Shown here: positions 51,784 through 61,242 of the stretch, piece by piece | Position numbering within the stretch: the stretch's first letter is position 1 | Layout: each line of letters opens with the position of its first letter | Assembly: GCF_008727875.1 (NCBI RefSeq) | Contig: NZ_VTWS01000004.1 | Coordinates: 558,001-622,000 of the forward strand | Direction of reading: 5' to 3' | Source: Larkinella humicola | GTDB taxonomy: Bacteria > Bacteroidota > Bacteroidia > Cytophagales > Spirosomataceae | Length of the DNA: 64,000 bases | The notes under the pieces: generated by a model | Told to the model about the DNA's origin: nothing | Databases searched by the model: none | Seen by the model: only the letters and a program-made list of their open reading frames with translations | Position numbers and translations under genes: made by a program

Positions 51784-54700
51784 TTACTGTTTCATGATTT
51801 TCCGAACCGTGGTCCGGTTGCCAATCTGGATTTGCAGGAAATAGGTGCCGGCCGCCTGCTGGCTCAAATCCAGTTTGGTTTGGCGTTGCCGGGTCGTCAG
51901 TTGTTTGGAAATACGGCCGGTTTCGTCGGACAACTGAAGTTTTGCGGGGTCTTTTTGCAGGGGCAGGTCGATGTCGATGGTCAGGATGGTTTCGGTCGGA
52001 ACCGGAAACACCTTGACGGCGGTGATGAGCGGGTCCGGCTCCAGACCCAGCACGGGCAGCACCCGTACAATGGCCGTTCCCGTCGCCGTACCGTTCCCAC
52101 AACCATTCGATACCGAAACCGCTTTGTAGGTCGTCGATTTAACCGGCGTTACCGTAATCAGATGCGGGTTGGTGCTGGTTGTGATTTGGGTCGTTTTCAG
52201 GCTGTCGGAATACGCAAAGGTCCAGGGACCGTCGCCCGTCAGGGCAAAGGAAAGCGGAGTGCCTTCGTTGTCATAAATGTCTTTCGAACCCGTCAGCGTA
52301 ACCGTCGGCAGCGCGCGGATGTTCAGAATGGTTGGACTGCTGCTGCCCGGCACCGGCACCTGCGGGTTGGTCGCCGTAACCCGTATCCGGTACAATCCCT
52401 GCGCCAGTGTGGTCGGAATGGGGGCCGTAATCGGGCTTTGCAGGGCACCGGTCAGAATCTCCGTTTTGTTGATAAAAGCCGTATCCGCCACGGGGGCCAT
52501 CTCAACCCGGAACGTATTCCCGGCGGTAAAAGGCCCGACAGCGGTGAAAGGAACCTGAATTTGCGTACCGACACAAATCGTGGTGACCGACAACGGGCTG
52601 GTCGTAACGGTCGGGACGACGGCATTGACCGTAAACGTTCCGACGGGCGTTCCGGCTCCGCAGGAATTGGTGATGTTGGTGACCCGGTAGATGGTGGTTT
52701 TGCTCGTCGGCAACAGATTGATTTCCTTTTGCATGGTTGCCGATGTGCCGCTGGTGCCGTCCGACAGCGTGTAGCTAAACGGCGGAACGCTGGTGAATGA
52801 GATCGTCACCGGAACCGTATTGCCCAGGTTGACCGTCGTCGTGCCTTCAATTTTGGCGGTGGGGGGGGCGTTGACAATCAGTTTGATTTCGGACTTCCGG
52901 CTTTCGCAGCCATTGGCAGCGGTTTGCGTCACAAAGTACGAGTCTCCTTCGGGTTTGGTCGAAATATTGGTGGTCGGTGGCGTTGGCGTTGCGGACGATG
53001 TCGTGCTGTAGGGACTGGTCCACTTCAGGTTTTGGCCTGTCGCTTCCAGCGGTTTGGCAGTGGCGTTCTGGCAGTAAATAACCGGCGTAACGACCGTTGG
53101 TTTGGGGGTAACGTTGACGGTGTACGTTACCGGGGCTTTCTGGCTTTCACAACCATTGCTGGTTTGAGTGACGCTGAACGTCAGTACCAGTTGTTCTTCG
53201 ACGTTGGTAGTTGGTTTTGGAGCTCCTCCCAAAACCGTTCCGGTGGCATCAAACCACTTCAAGGCTTCGCCGGTAGCCGCCAGGGTTTGTTCCGGCGAAT
53301 CCTGGCAGACGGTTTTATTTTCTACACCTGGCAGGGCTGGCTGCGGTTTAACGACGACTTTAGCCGGGGTCCGGGGGCTTTCGCAAAGGTCAACCGTCTG
53401 CGTGACGTAAAACGTAAACGTTCCGGGGGTATTGGTGTTTTGGACAGGGGCTGTTCCCGAAGCAGTGCCGCCTGTTTGAACATCGTACCATTTTAGACTT
53501 GCTCCGTTGGCTATCAACGTAACGGATGCTGTGTTTTGACAAACTTCAGGAAGCGTGGGGACGCCGGGAACAGCGGGAGTCGGGAAAATCTTGACTTTGA
53601 TCGAACCCCGGTCACTTTCGCACCCGTTGGCCCCGTTCTGACTCACATAAAAGGTAAAATCCGCCGGGGATTGCGTACTGGGAGTCGGAGCGGCTGTCAA
53701 TGAAGACGGCCCCGACGCCGTGCCATACCATTTTAACGAGCCACCGGCTTCAGGCACGGCTGTTAACGGAACCGAGGGTTCGCTTTGGCAATACCGGATG
53801 TCCTGCGTGGTTGGAACCGCCGGTTTTGCTTTGACGGTAACGACTACGTTAGCCCGCTCGCTTTCGCACCCGGCCAGGGTCTGGCTAAAGTAGTAGGTAA
53901 AAGATCCTTCCGTATTCGTCGATGGCGTAGGTGCATTCAACGAAGCCGTACCGCCCGTGGCACTGGTTCCGTACCAGTTTGCGATGCTGCCCGTGCTGAA
54001 AGAAGCCGACAGCGGAACCGACGGTGACCCCTGACAATAGCTGAGGCTCGCACCCGCCGTGGGAGCTGCCGGTTGTGGTTTTACTGTTACGGCCAATGCC
54101 GCCCGCGGCCCTTCGCACCCATTGATGATCTGGCTGACGTAGTACGTGGTTGTTCCGGTTGCACTCGTGGGTGGTGTTGGTCCGGTGTCTGATGCGGTAC
54201 CGCCGGTAGCCGCAGTACCATACCATTTTAAGGCACCCACCCCGGTTACGGTTGCCGTCAGGGCCGTCACCGGCTGATTTTGACAAACCGACAGGGGCGC
54301 TACACCGGGGGCGGTAGGCGTGGCGTAAACCGTTATGGCAATGCTGGCCCGGTTACTTTCGCATCCACCCACGGTTTGACTGACGTAATACATCGTTGTT
54401 CCGGGCGTCGTTGTGGCCGGAATCGGTGCCACCGCATTGGCGGTTCCTCCGGTCGCGTTCGTGCCATACCAGTTTATGGTTCCTCCGCTGCTGACCACCG
54501 CCGATAGCTGTGTGGCCACGATTCCCTGGCAATAGCTAAAGGAAGTCGCAACGGCTGGCGCAGCGGGTTTTGGGGTAACGGTTACGGCAATGGCGGCTCG
54601 TGGGCCTTCGCAGCCGTTGACGGTTTGGCTGACGTAATAATTGGTAGTGCCGGCTGTGGTTGTCGTCGGTATGCTGGCAACACCCGAAGCCGTTCCGCCG

Positions 54701-56178
54701 GTTTGATTGGTTCCGTACCAGTTTAAGGTGCCACCGGAACTGGGTGTCGCAACCAAACCAGCAGCCGTAATATCCTGGCAATAAGCGGGTGGCGTAGTGG
54801 TTCCGGGGGCGGCTGGGATGCTTTTTACCGTCACAACCAGGGCGGCCCGGGGGCCTTCACAGCCGCTGACGGTTTGACTAACGAAATAGGTTGTTGTTCC
54901 TGTTGCGCTCGTGGGTGGGGTTGGTGCGGTGTCGGATGCGGTTCCTCCGGTTTGGCTGGTGCCATACCAATTCAGCGTTCCCCCGCTGGATGGGGTTGCC
55001 GTTAACGCCGATGAGGAAACGTTCTGGCAAAAGCTGAGGGCACTGACACCGGGAGCGGCTGGTGCGGCTTTAATCGTGACGGCAATCACCGCACGGTCGC
55101 TTTCGCAACCACCAGCGCTTTTCTGGCTCACGTAATAATTGGTGGTACCGGCGGCTGTGGTTAAAGGCGTTGGAACCGTGGTTGACCCAACTCCTCCTGT
55201 GGCATTGGTTCCATACCAACTCAGCGTGTTACTGCCACTTGGGGTAGCTGATAGTGCGGGAACCGGCGTACCCAGGCAAACCGAAACCGGCGTGACGACG
55301 GTTGGGGGGGCTGGTTTGGCCGAAACGGTGACCACAATGCCGGTTCGGGGGCCTTCGCAGGTTCCAATGGACTGGCTGACGTAATACGTAACGGTGCCAA
55401 CCGCATCCGTCGACGGTGTCGGAGCAATGGCCGAAGCGGTTCCGCCGGTTTGACTGGTGCCGTACCAATTCAGAGAGGCACCGCCGGTTGCCGTTGCACT
55501 TAGTGGAGACGCGGGGGAACTCTGGCAATAAACCGGTGCGGCTCCGGTGGTTGGAGCGGCTGGAACACCACTAACCGTAACGGTGATGTCTCCCCTCGGT
55601 CCTTCGCAACCGTTGATCGTTTGGCTCACGTAATAGGTGGTGGTGCCAACGGCAGCCGCAGAAGGCGTGGGTGCCGTCGGGGTAGAACTTCCTCCGGAGG
55701 CACTGGTTCCCCACCATCTCAGAGTTGCGCCTGCGCTGGCTGTAGCAGTCAGAGAGGCCGGTGTTGTGCCTACGCAATAGGCAATGTCGGCTGTCCCCGG
55801 CGCACCCGGTATGGCGGTAATGGTTAAGGGGGTGGCACTGATGCTTCCATTGACCGCCGGGTTGGTCGATACCACCCGAACGCGGTAACCGGTTCCGTTG
55901 AGTCCGTTTGGAATAGTGCCGGTAAGCGGGCTGGTAGCACCCGTTCCGATGTCGGTATAGGTGTTTCCTGTTGAAGGAGCGAGCTGGATTTTAAATTGAT
56001 TTCCGGCCGCAAATGTTCCCGAAGCGGTGGAGGTCGTAAACGGAACGGAAATGGTTCCTCCGGCACAAACCGCAGACACCGACACGGCTCCCGTTGTAAT
56101 CGTCTGGGCTGATGCCCTCCCAAAAATCCCTAAAACCACAACCAGCAAAAGCCAATACAGACGTAATGATTTATTCAT
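51784..56178 (-). CDS. T9SS type A surface protein with twelve Ig-like repeats
   Basis: The 1464-residue protein has a signal peptide (1-25, ending RASAQ). An N-terminal domain (about 26-125) with AVCAGGTISVPF and YRVRVVSTNPAV is followed by twelve Cys-containing Ig-like units of about 83 residues (residues about 128-1105), with typical elements PAAPGVSALSFCQNVSSSAL, GGTLNWYGTSQTGG and YYVSQTVNGCEGPRAAIAVT. A second copy of the N-terminal-type domain (VTTICVGTQIQVPF, YRIRVTATNPQVP) occurs near residue 1190, then one more Ig-like unit. The end (VKVFPVPTETILTIDIDLPL, AAGTYFLQIQIGN) is a T9SS type A signal. It is probably a surface adhesin. Repeated DNA could be hard to assemble, so the repeat count should be treated with care. 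Confidence 0.88.
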   Translation of the reverse strand: MNKSLRLYWLLLVVVLGIFGRASAQTITTGAVSVSAVCAGGTISVPFTTSTASGTFAAGNQFKIQLAPSTGNTYTDIGTGATSPLTGTIPNGLNGTGYRVRVVSTNPAVNGSISATPLTITAIPGAPGTADIAYCVGTTPASLTATASAGATLRWWGTSASGGSSTPTAPTPSAAAVGTTTYYVSQTINGCEGPRGDITVTVSGVPAAPTTGAAPVYCQSSPASPLSATATGGASLNWYGTSQTGGTASAIAPTPSTDAVGTVTYYVSQSIGTCEGPRTGIVVTVSAKPAPPTVVTPVSVCLGTPVPALSATPSGSNTLSWYGTNATGGVGSTTVPTPLTTAAGTTNYYVSQKSAGGCESDRAVIAVTIKAAPAAPGVSALSFCQNVSSSALTATPSSGGTLNWYGTSQTGGTASDTAPTPPTSATGTTTYFVSQTVSGCEGPRAALVVTVKSIPAAPGTTTPPAYCQDITAAGLVATPSSGGTLNWYGTNQTGGTASGVASIPTTTTAGTTNYYVSQTVNGCEGPRAAIAVTVTPKPAAPAVATSFSYCQGIVATQLSAVVSSGGTINWYGTNATGGTANAVAPIPATTTPGTTMYYVSQTVGGCESNRASIAITVYATPTAPGVAPLSVCQNQPVTALTATVTGVGALKWYGTAATGGTASDTGPTPPTSATGTTTYYVSQIINGCEGPRAALAVTVKPQPAAPTAGASLSYCQGSPSVPLSASFSTGSIANWYGTSATGGTASLNAPTPSTNTEGSFTYYFSQTLAGCESERANVVVTVKAKPAVPTTQDIRYCQSEPSVPLTAVPEAGGSLKWYGTASGPSSLTAAPTPSTQSPADFTFYVSQNGANGCESDRGSIKVKIFPTPAVPGVPTLPEVCQNTASVTLIANGASLKWYDVQTGGTASGTAPVQNTNTPGTFTFYVTQTVDLCESPRTPAKVVVKPQPALPGVENKTVCQDSPEQTLAATGEALKWFDATGTVLGGAPKPTTNVEEQLVLTFSVTQTSNGCESQKAPVTYTVNVTPKPTVVTPVIYCQNATAKPLEATGQNLKWTSPYSTTSSATPTPPTTNISTKPEGDSYFVTQTAANGCESRKSEIKLIVNAPPTAKIEGTTTVNLGNTVPVTISFTSVPPFSYTLSDGTSGTSATMQKEINLLPTSKTTIYRVTNITNSCGAGTPVGTFTVNAVVPTVTTSPLSVTTICVGTQIQVPFTAVGPFTAGNTFRVEMAPVADTAFINKTEILTGALQSPITAPIPTTLAQGLYRIRVTATNPQVPVPGSSSPTILNIRALPTVTLTGSKDIYDNEGTPLSFALTGDGPWTFAYSDSLKTTQITTSTNPHLITVTPVKSTTYKAVSVSNGCGNGTATGTAIVRVLPVLGLEPDPLITAVKVFPVPTETILTIDIDLPLQKDPAKLQLSDETGRISKQLTTRQRQTKLDLSQQAAGTYFLQIQIGNRTTVRKIMKQ
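52870..55810 (-). repeat. tandem repeats of about 249 bases within the Ig-like gene
   Basis: Twelve units recur every 240-250 bases; the segment coding WYGT recurs near 53967, 54217, 54466, 54715, 54962, 55210, 55460 and 55705. The last four units (nearest the 3' end of the gene) are shorter and more divergent. The boundaries given are approximate. Confidence 0.75.
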
Positions 56179-56250
56179 ACGGAACCAGATTAAGAAGAGG
56201 AGAAGCCTTTTAACTTCGTATTATTCAGAATATTTGCCCAAAAATACAAA

Positions 56251-59200
56251 TTACATCGACTGATAAATAATCTCGTGAATTTGTCGGCGAATTTTTTGGG
56301 TATTGATCAGGGTATTGCCTGCGCTGGGGTTGACGCGATTGGACAGAAAAATGAAGACAAGGTCGTAGTCGGGATCTACCCAAACCACATTTCCGGTAAA
56401 GCCCGTATGGCCAAACGAGCGGGGCGACACCTGCGTGGCGTGGTACACACTGTTGCCGTCGACTTCGGGTTTATCCCACCCCAGCACGCGGTGGCTACGG
56501 TCGCTTTGTGTTTTGACAAAAAGCGGCACGGTGCCGGGCATCAAAAACCGCTTTCCGCCGTAATTGCCCCGTTGCAGATTCATTTGCAGGATTTTGGCAA
56601 TATCATTGGCATCGCCAAAGAGCCCGGCATGGCCCGACAAACCGCCCTGCAAAGCCGCCAACTGGTCGTGAACCGTGCCTTGCAGCAGGGAGTTTCGGAA
56701 ATACGTATCCTGCTCGGTGGGCGCAATCCGGCAATTCGGGTGGCACTGGAGCGGATTGAAACAGAGCGTTGAAACGCCCAGGGGTTTGTACAGGTTTAAA
56801 TCCAGAAAACCATCCAGCGGTTGTTGGGCCACCCGCTCGACGAGTTTTTGCAGGATCACAAAACTCAAATCGCTGTAAAGATAATTGTACCGACCCGCTT
56901 CATCGACGCGGTTGGTCAGGGGCGTCCGGACAATCCATTGCCAGATCGAATCGCGCAGGGCGGGGGGAGCAAACAGGTTCGGACCTACTTGCAGCGAATA
57001 GAGCGTGTCGCGGGTGGAGCGGAAACTCGACATGCCCGGCGCCTTCGACCGTTCGATGGCCCGCGACAAACCCGCCGGCAGACCGGTCTGGTGCAGCAAC
57101 ACGTCGCTGACGGTCATGTTGCGTTTGCTGTTGTTCTGAAATTCGGGCAGGTAATACGCTACTTTCTGGTTCAGGTCGATGGCTCCGCGTTCATTCAGCA
57201 GCATCACCGCCTGGAGGGTCGCCAACACCTTCGTGAGCGAAGCCAGATCATATAACGTTTCGTCGGTTACGCGCTCGGCATTGTTGTAGGCCAGCGTACC
57301 GAAGCTTTTGTCAAAAACCACTTTCCCTTTGCGTGCCACCAGCACCTGGCAGCCGGGGAAAGCCCGGTCGCGGATGGCTTTCTGAACGACGGTTTCGATG
57401 TGCCGCAACTGCCCGGAGCGCATTCCGACGCTTTCGGGCAGGCTGTAGGCCAGCCGTTGACTGGGTGCGGTCAGCAAACCGTTGCCGATGCGCCATTCGC
57501 CGATGGTGACCGGCATCACGCCTTTGGCCGGAACCGCCCCAAAAATAATCTGGGGAACCACGCGCTGCATTTCTTCGCCGTCTTCGTACGCACACAAAAC
57601 CGCATCGGCTTCCGTACCGATGAACGGCCGGAGGGCATAGGCCGGCCCGAAGGCACAAACCACTACCCGAACGCCTTTTTGTTTCAACCGGCTGATCAGA
57701 TTCAGGGATGCGTTGGTGACGCCGTAGCTCCACTTGGCCGACGGACTCATCCGGTGAAAACTGACCACCACCAGATTGGCATCGCCCACCTGGGTCAGCA
57801 TTTCCTCGACGTTGTGATCGCCCGACGGTTTTTCGCCGTAGGTAATCTGCTTGAAAGGGGCATACCGTCCCAACATTTTCTGGAACGCGTTGCCAAAGTC
57901 GGTACCGATCGAGATCGACGCCATCCGCAGCGTATCGAGCGAATGAACCGGCAGGATGTTGTTCGTATTCTTGACCAGCGTAACGGCCTGTTCGCACAAC
58001 TCCTGTTTGAGCAACTGGGCTTCCGACGAGTTCAGGTCGCGGCTGAGGTTTTCGAGCTGGATAGGCTGGTATTTGTTCAAACCCGTCCAGTATTTGGCGC
58101 GCAGAATTTTCTTAACCTTTTCGTCAATCAATTCCTGCGAAATCCGCCCTTTTTCGACGGCTTCGGCAATGCGGTGAACGGCGTCGGGAACATTCTCGGG
58201 GTAGAGTAACACGTCATTTCCCGCCATCAGTGCCCGCAGGTTGATTTCTTCGGCGGGCAATTTACCAATACCGCCCATGTTGAGCGCGTCCGTAAAGACC
58301 AGACCCCGGAATCCTAACTCTTTCTTCAAGAGATCGGTAACAATTTTTTCGGATAAAGTAGCCGCCAGCCGGGGGGTGTTATCGACCACCGGAACGTGCA
58401 GATGGCCCGTCACAACGCCCATCAGACTATCCGCAATCAGTTTGCGGAACGGATACAGATCGATGTCATTTAATTGCGTAACGGAGCGATTAATGGTCGG
58501 AAGTGTCAGGTGGGAGTCGCTGCTGGCATCGCCGTGGCCGGGGAAATGTTTGGCGGTGGCAATCACATGGGTATGTTGCAACCCTTTCATGTACGCCGAC
58601 GCTTTCAAGGCGACGTTTTCCCGCGATTCGCCAAACGAGCGGTTTCCAATAACCGGATTCGAGGGGTTGCTGTTGATGTCGGAAACGGGAGCAAAGTTGA
58701 TGTGAATGCCCAGCCGCTTGCACTGGCGGCCAATTTCGGCGCCCATGCGGTAGATCACCGACGTGTCATAGATGGCCCCCAGCGTCATTTGCTTCGGGAA
58801 ATCCATCGTGCTGTCGAGCCGCATGCCGAGGCCCCATTCGCCGTCGATACCGATGAGAAGCGGGATGTTGGCGGCTGACTGATAGCGGTTGGTCAAAACC
58901 GCCTGGCGATGGGGACCGCCCTGAAAGAAAATCAGCCCGCCGATGTTATAATGACGAACCAGCGTTTCGATGTATTGATAATGCGCTTCGTCCCGGTTCG
59001 AGAACGTCGCCACCATGAAGAACTGCCCGATTTTCTGCTCCTGCGTCATGCTCCGGAACACACTGTCGACCCACCGCGTTTGCTGCGGGGCAGACCCCCA
59101 CACCTCCACCGGATGCGCATGAATTTTATGACGCCATACCTCGGCTTTCGCTGCGCGTACCGGGGCTTTCTTTGAAAAAGAAGCCAGCAGATCCGTGGAT

Positions 59201-59331
59201 GAGAAGGCATACCGCCAGCCTGATCCGTGCCACACAGGCCGGGTCGATCCGGAACGGTCCCATCCAAAAGCTGTCAAAAAACCGGCCAACAAAAAAGCCA
59301 ACACTACCCGAGAGACAACTTTAGTACGCAT
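56251..59331 (-). CDS. GH3 glycosidase fused to a beta-lactamase/DD-peptidase-like domain
   Basis: The 1026-residue protein has an N-terminal signal segment (about 8-28). Residues about 85-420 form a GH3 beta-N-acetylglucosaminidase-type TIM barrel: PLLIGIDGEWGLGMRL, AKHFPGHGDASSDSHL and the nucleophile Asp in GLVFTDALNMGG. Residues about 430-620 form the GH3 second domain. Residues about 650-1026 are a serine beta-lactamase-type domain: SLTK in YDLASLTKVLAT (SxxK), YSDLSF as the YxN equivalent and GHTGFTG as the KTG equivalent. This NagZ-like plus class C-like fusion suggests periplasmic peptidoglycan or muropeptide turnover. The start is ATG 59329-59331. It stands alone. Confidence 0.9.
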   Translation of the reverse strand: MRTKVVSRVVLAFLLAGFLTAFGWDRSGSTRPVWHGSGWRYAFSSTDLLASFSKKAPVRAAKAEVWRHKIHAHPVEVWGSAPQQTRWVDSVFRSMTQEQKIGQFFMVATFSNRDEAHYQYIETLVRHYNIGGLIFFQGGPHRQAVLTNRYQSAANIPLLIGIDGEWGLGMRLDSTMDFPKQMTLGAIYDTSVIYRMGAEIGRQCKRLGIHINFAPVSDINSNPSNPVIGNRSFGESRENVALKASAYMKGLQHTHVIATAKHFPGHGDASSDSHLTLPTINRSVTQLNDIDLYPFRKLIADSLMGVVTGHLHVPVVDNTPRLAATLSEKIVTDLLKKELGFRGLVFTDALNMGGIGKLPAEEINLRALMAGNDVLLYPENVPDAVHRIAEAVEKGRISQELIDEKVKKILRAKYWTGLNKYQPIQLENLSRDLNSSEAQLLKQELCEQAVTLVKNTNNILPVHSLDTLRMASISIGTDFGNAFQKMLGRYAPFKQITYGEKPSGDHNVEEMLTQVGDANLVVVSFHRMSPSAKWSYGVTNASLNLISRLKQKGVRVVVCAFGPAYALRPFIGTEADAVLCAYEDGEEMQRVVPQIIFGAVPAKGVMPVTIGEWRIGNGLLTAPSQRLAYSLPESVGMRSGQLRHIETVVQKAIRDRAFPGCQVLVARKGKVVFDKSFGTLAYNNAERVTDETLYDLASLTKVLATLQAVMLLNERGAIDLNQKVAYYLPEFQNNSKRNMTVSDVLLHQTGLPAGLSRAIERSKAPGMSSFRSTRDTLYSLQVGPNLFAPPALRDSIWQWIVRTPLTNRVDEAGRYNYLYSDLSFVILQKLVERVAQQPLDGFLDLNLYKPLGVSTLCFNPLQCHPNCRIAPTEQDTYFRNSLLQGTVHDQLAALQGGLSGHAGLFGDANDIAKILQMNLQRGNYGGKRFLMPGTVPLFVKTQSDRSHRVLGWDKPEVDGNSVYHATQVSPRSFGHTGFTGNVVWVDPDYDLVFIFLSNRVNPSAGNTLINTQKIRRQIHEIIYQSM

Positions 59332-59568
59332 TTTGGTTAAGAAATACAGTTACGTCAGGTTGTACAGTTTATTCCATTCAAACGATAAAGTTAAGTAATT
59401 AACGAAAAGATGCCTAATAAAAACGCGTAACCCCTCGCCTATTTATTCATAAAACGACGGTTTTTAGGAAAATATTTTTGCCGGAAATGGTGCGATTCCC
59501 GGGCGACAGGAGCGATTTTGGCTGTTAACGACTGCTGTGTATCCGGCAATTCCTGTGCCACAAAAAAA

Positions 59569-59601
59569 AGCGGTGCCACGACCCGAAGTCATGGCACCGC
59601 T
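59569..59601 (-). terminator. intrinsic terminator after the small secreted protein gene
   Basis: A perfect 10-bp stem (AGCGGTGCCA at 59569-59578, TGGCACCGCT at 59592-59601) encloses a 13-base loop and is followed on the minus strand by eight T residues (59569-59562). It lies 28 bases after the stop at 59630. The remaining 230 bases up to the GH3 gene start show nothing else. Confidence 0.85.
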
Positions 59602-59629
59602 ACCCTTGAGGAAGGTAATCTATGCTGGC

Positions 59630-59857
59630 CTAAAGAAATTTCTTGCGTATCGTAACCCACGTCTGTATAACCGAAGGAGCAGCCACCTTGACGCAATTTG
59701 TGAAGGTACGCTTATCGGTAACCGTTGTCGTTTTGCAGACAACCGGCTTGTACTGCTTCGCTTTGCGGTGAGCAGAGAACAGGTTGTGCGGATGACCCAT
59801 GGCTGAAGCATTCAGGCTGGCACCAATCAACAGGAAAAAAATTACCAAAGTTTTCAT
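59630..59857 (-). CDS. small secreted protein, function unknown
   Basis: The ATG at 59855-59857 gives 75 residues; a GTG three codons upstream is possible. MKTLVIFFLLIGASLNASAM is a signal peptide cut after NASA or ASAM. The mature peptide is very basic (Lys/Arg-rich) with two Cys (VVCKTTT and FTNCVKV). It could be a cationic envelope peptide, but no family is recognised. A good promoter (TTG-N21-TATCTTTG) and a strong terminator bracket it, which supports expression as a single gene. Confidence 0.7.
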   Translation of the reverse strand: MKTLVIFFLLIGASLNASAMGHPHNLFSAHRKAKQYKPVVCKTTTVTDKRTFTNCVKVAAPSVIQTWVTIRKKFL

Positions 59858-59892
59858 ACTCTTCACGGGCTTGCCCCTTGTTAAGTTCTTTA

Positions 59893-59900
59893 CAAAGATA
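59893..59900 (-). promoter_or_regulatory. Bacteroidota promoter (TTG-N21-TATCTTTG) for the small secreted protein
   Basis: On the minus strand TATCTTTG matches TAnnTTTG exactly, and TTG of TATTGCAAGG lies 21 bases upstream at the usual distance for the -33 element. The ATG is about 35 bases downstream. A direct repeat CAAGGTAC (twice, 17 bases apart) overlaps the -33 region. Confidence 0.55.
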
Positions 59901-60180
59901 TGGGTTTTCTATTGTACCTTGCAATACATAGTACCTTGTTTTTCTAAAATAATTCGTAAACGGTACTATTTCTTGATGAACGGTATTGACTTGCCAAACC
60001 TAATGCAACCAATTTACTTTGAGACGTATGTTCTCCTAAAAGGTAACGCAAAGGTAGTCAGTCTTTTTCCCACCTTTCCAGTAAAAATAGGTGAACTGCT
60101 CAAAACAACCGATCAACCCACCGAAAGAAAGGACGAAATTTCGTCAGCGTCCGACAAATCACCTGATCCGTCCGACGAAA
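59901..60180. other. intergenic region with palindromes, no gene
   Basis: This 280-base stretch holds the upstream promoter region of the small secreted protein and a perfect 14-base palindrome GACGAAATTTCGTC at 60132-60145, with a third GACGAAAT near 60174. An open frame on the plus strand here overlaps both neighbours and has no start context, so it is not called. Confidence 0.4.
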
Positions 60181-61053
60181 TCAGGGAATGACAATCCGCT
60201 TCACTGCCCCGTCGTCGTTTTGGGTGACGTTGACAAAGAAAACGCCTTTCGCTTTTTTGTCGACATCGATCTGTCCGGAGTAGCTTCCCGAGAAGTCTTT
60301 CACGTCTTTCTTCGCCACTTCTTTGCCATCGGCCGTTGTCACCCGGATGCGGATGTCACCCTTCGACGGGGCCGTAAAACGAACGTTCAACTGGTTGGTT
60401 TCCGGGTTGTTGGGAAACACCTGCAAATTGCGGATGGTGGGAGCTTTCACATCGTCGTCGAGCGACCAGCTCCAACTGCGGAACGAGTCTTCCATGCGTT
60501 CCGCGAAATTTTCCGGCCACCGGAATTCAAACCGCTTCAGCCGGTCAACCAGCGAGTCGGAATCGAAGCGATAGCGGTTTTGCAGTTTTCCATCTTTGTA
60601 ATATCGGAATTCACTCGGTCCGTGGGATGAATTCGGGCCGGTGACGCGATTGGGCCGACGGGCCGTAAGATCACGTTCGCGTTGTGTGCGGTTCGTAACC
60701 CGGTCGGAATTGCGGTTTTGCCGATGCTGTGAATCGCTGTTAGTGTTGCTATTGCTGTTGTCATCAATCACAATCGTGATCTGTCCTTTGCTATTGCCAC
60801 GTTTGGTTCGGATCGAATCGACCAGCCGGTTGACCAGCGCATCCCGTTCATCGTCTTTCATGCCGTCCAGGCGGTAGGTGCGTTCCAGTTCGCGGACTTC
60901 TCCAGCGTTGGTACGCTCGATAATTTTCACGTTGACGCTGTTTTTATCAGCATCCGTTTTCGGGTCGGATTGGGCCAGCACCGTGGCCGAACAGGCGCAA
61001 ACCAGCAAAGCGGCCAGGATGGGGCGGTAGCGGATAACAGATGGGATACGCAT
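60181..61053 (-). CDS. secreted protein with T9SS-like C-terminal domain, function unknown
   Basis: The 290-residue product has a signal peptide ending at VLAQ (about 28). Residues about 30-190 are charged and Asn/Arg-rich (DDNSNSNTNSDSQHRQNR), probably disordered. The last 80 residues, from NLQVFPNNPETNQLNV, through ITTADGKEVAKKD-like text (IRVTTADGKEVAKKDV) to GVFFVNVTQNDDGAVKRIVI, have the shape of a T9SS type A sorting domain. A role as a secreted cargo is plausible. It is divergent from the histidine kinase with a TAGGTTTG promoter box 36 bases upstream. Confidence 0.75.
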   Translation of the reverse strand: MRIPSVIRYRPILAALLVCACSATVLAQSDPKTDADKNSVNVKIIERTNAGEVRELERTYRLDGMKDDERDALVNRLVDSIRTKRGNSKGQITIVIDDNSNSNTNSDSQHRQNRNSDRVTNRTQRERDLTARRPNRVTGPNSSHGPSEFRYYKDGKLQNRYRFDSDSLVDRLKRFEFRWPENFAERMEDSFRSWSWSLDDDVKAPTIRNLQVFPNNPETNQLNVRFTAPSKGDIRIRVTTADGKEVAKKDVKDFSGSYSGQIDVDKKAKGVFFVNVTQNDDGAVKRIVIP

Positions 61054-61088
61054 GGTACGTTATTCGTTTTTACGGTCAGAACACAGGG

Positions 61089-61096
61089 CAAACCTA
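61089..61096 (-). promoter_or_regulatory. Bacteroidota -7 box (TAGGTTTG)
   Basis: TAGGTTTG on the minus strand matches TAnnTTTG and lies about 36 bases before the ATG of the secreted protein gene. The -33 element is not obvious. Confidence 0.45.
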
Positions 61097-61228
61097 AGTC
61101 AAATCGAATTGTTTCGCTGTTAAAGTTTGTTAAAACACCGGGGCCGGTTTCGCCGGTGGCCCACGGGTTTCGTACTTTTAAGGGAGGTAACCAATCAATA
61201 GATGCGAGGGCAACCGAAAAGGTTGCAC

Positions 61229-61234
61229 AGGAGG
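61229..61234 (+). promoter_or_regulatory. strong Shine-Dalgarno (AGGAGG) for the histidine kinase
   Basis: AGGAGG lies 8 bases before ATG 61243. Most genes in this window lack such a site, so it stands out and supports this start. Confidence 0.7.
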
Positions 61235-61242
61235 AATAAAAA

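Noticed and set aside
52870-55810. CRISPR-like array
   Set aside because: The regular 249-base period is a coding repeat in an open frame; there are no short direct repeats with unique spacers and no cas genes.
59799-60191. Plus-strand open frame of 130 codons
   Set aside because: It overlaps the small secreted protein gene and the end of the next gene, has no domain and poor start context.
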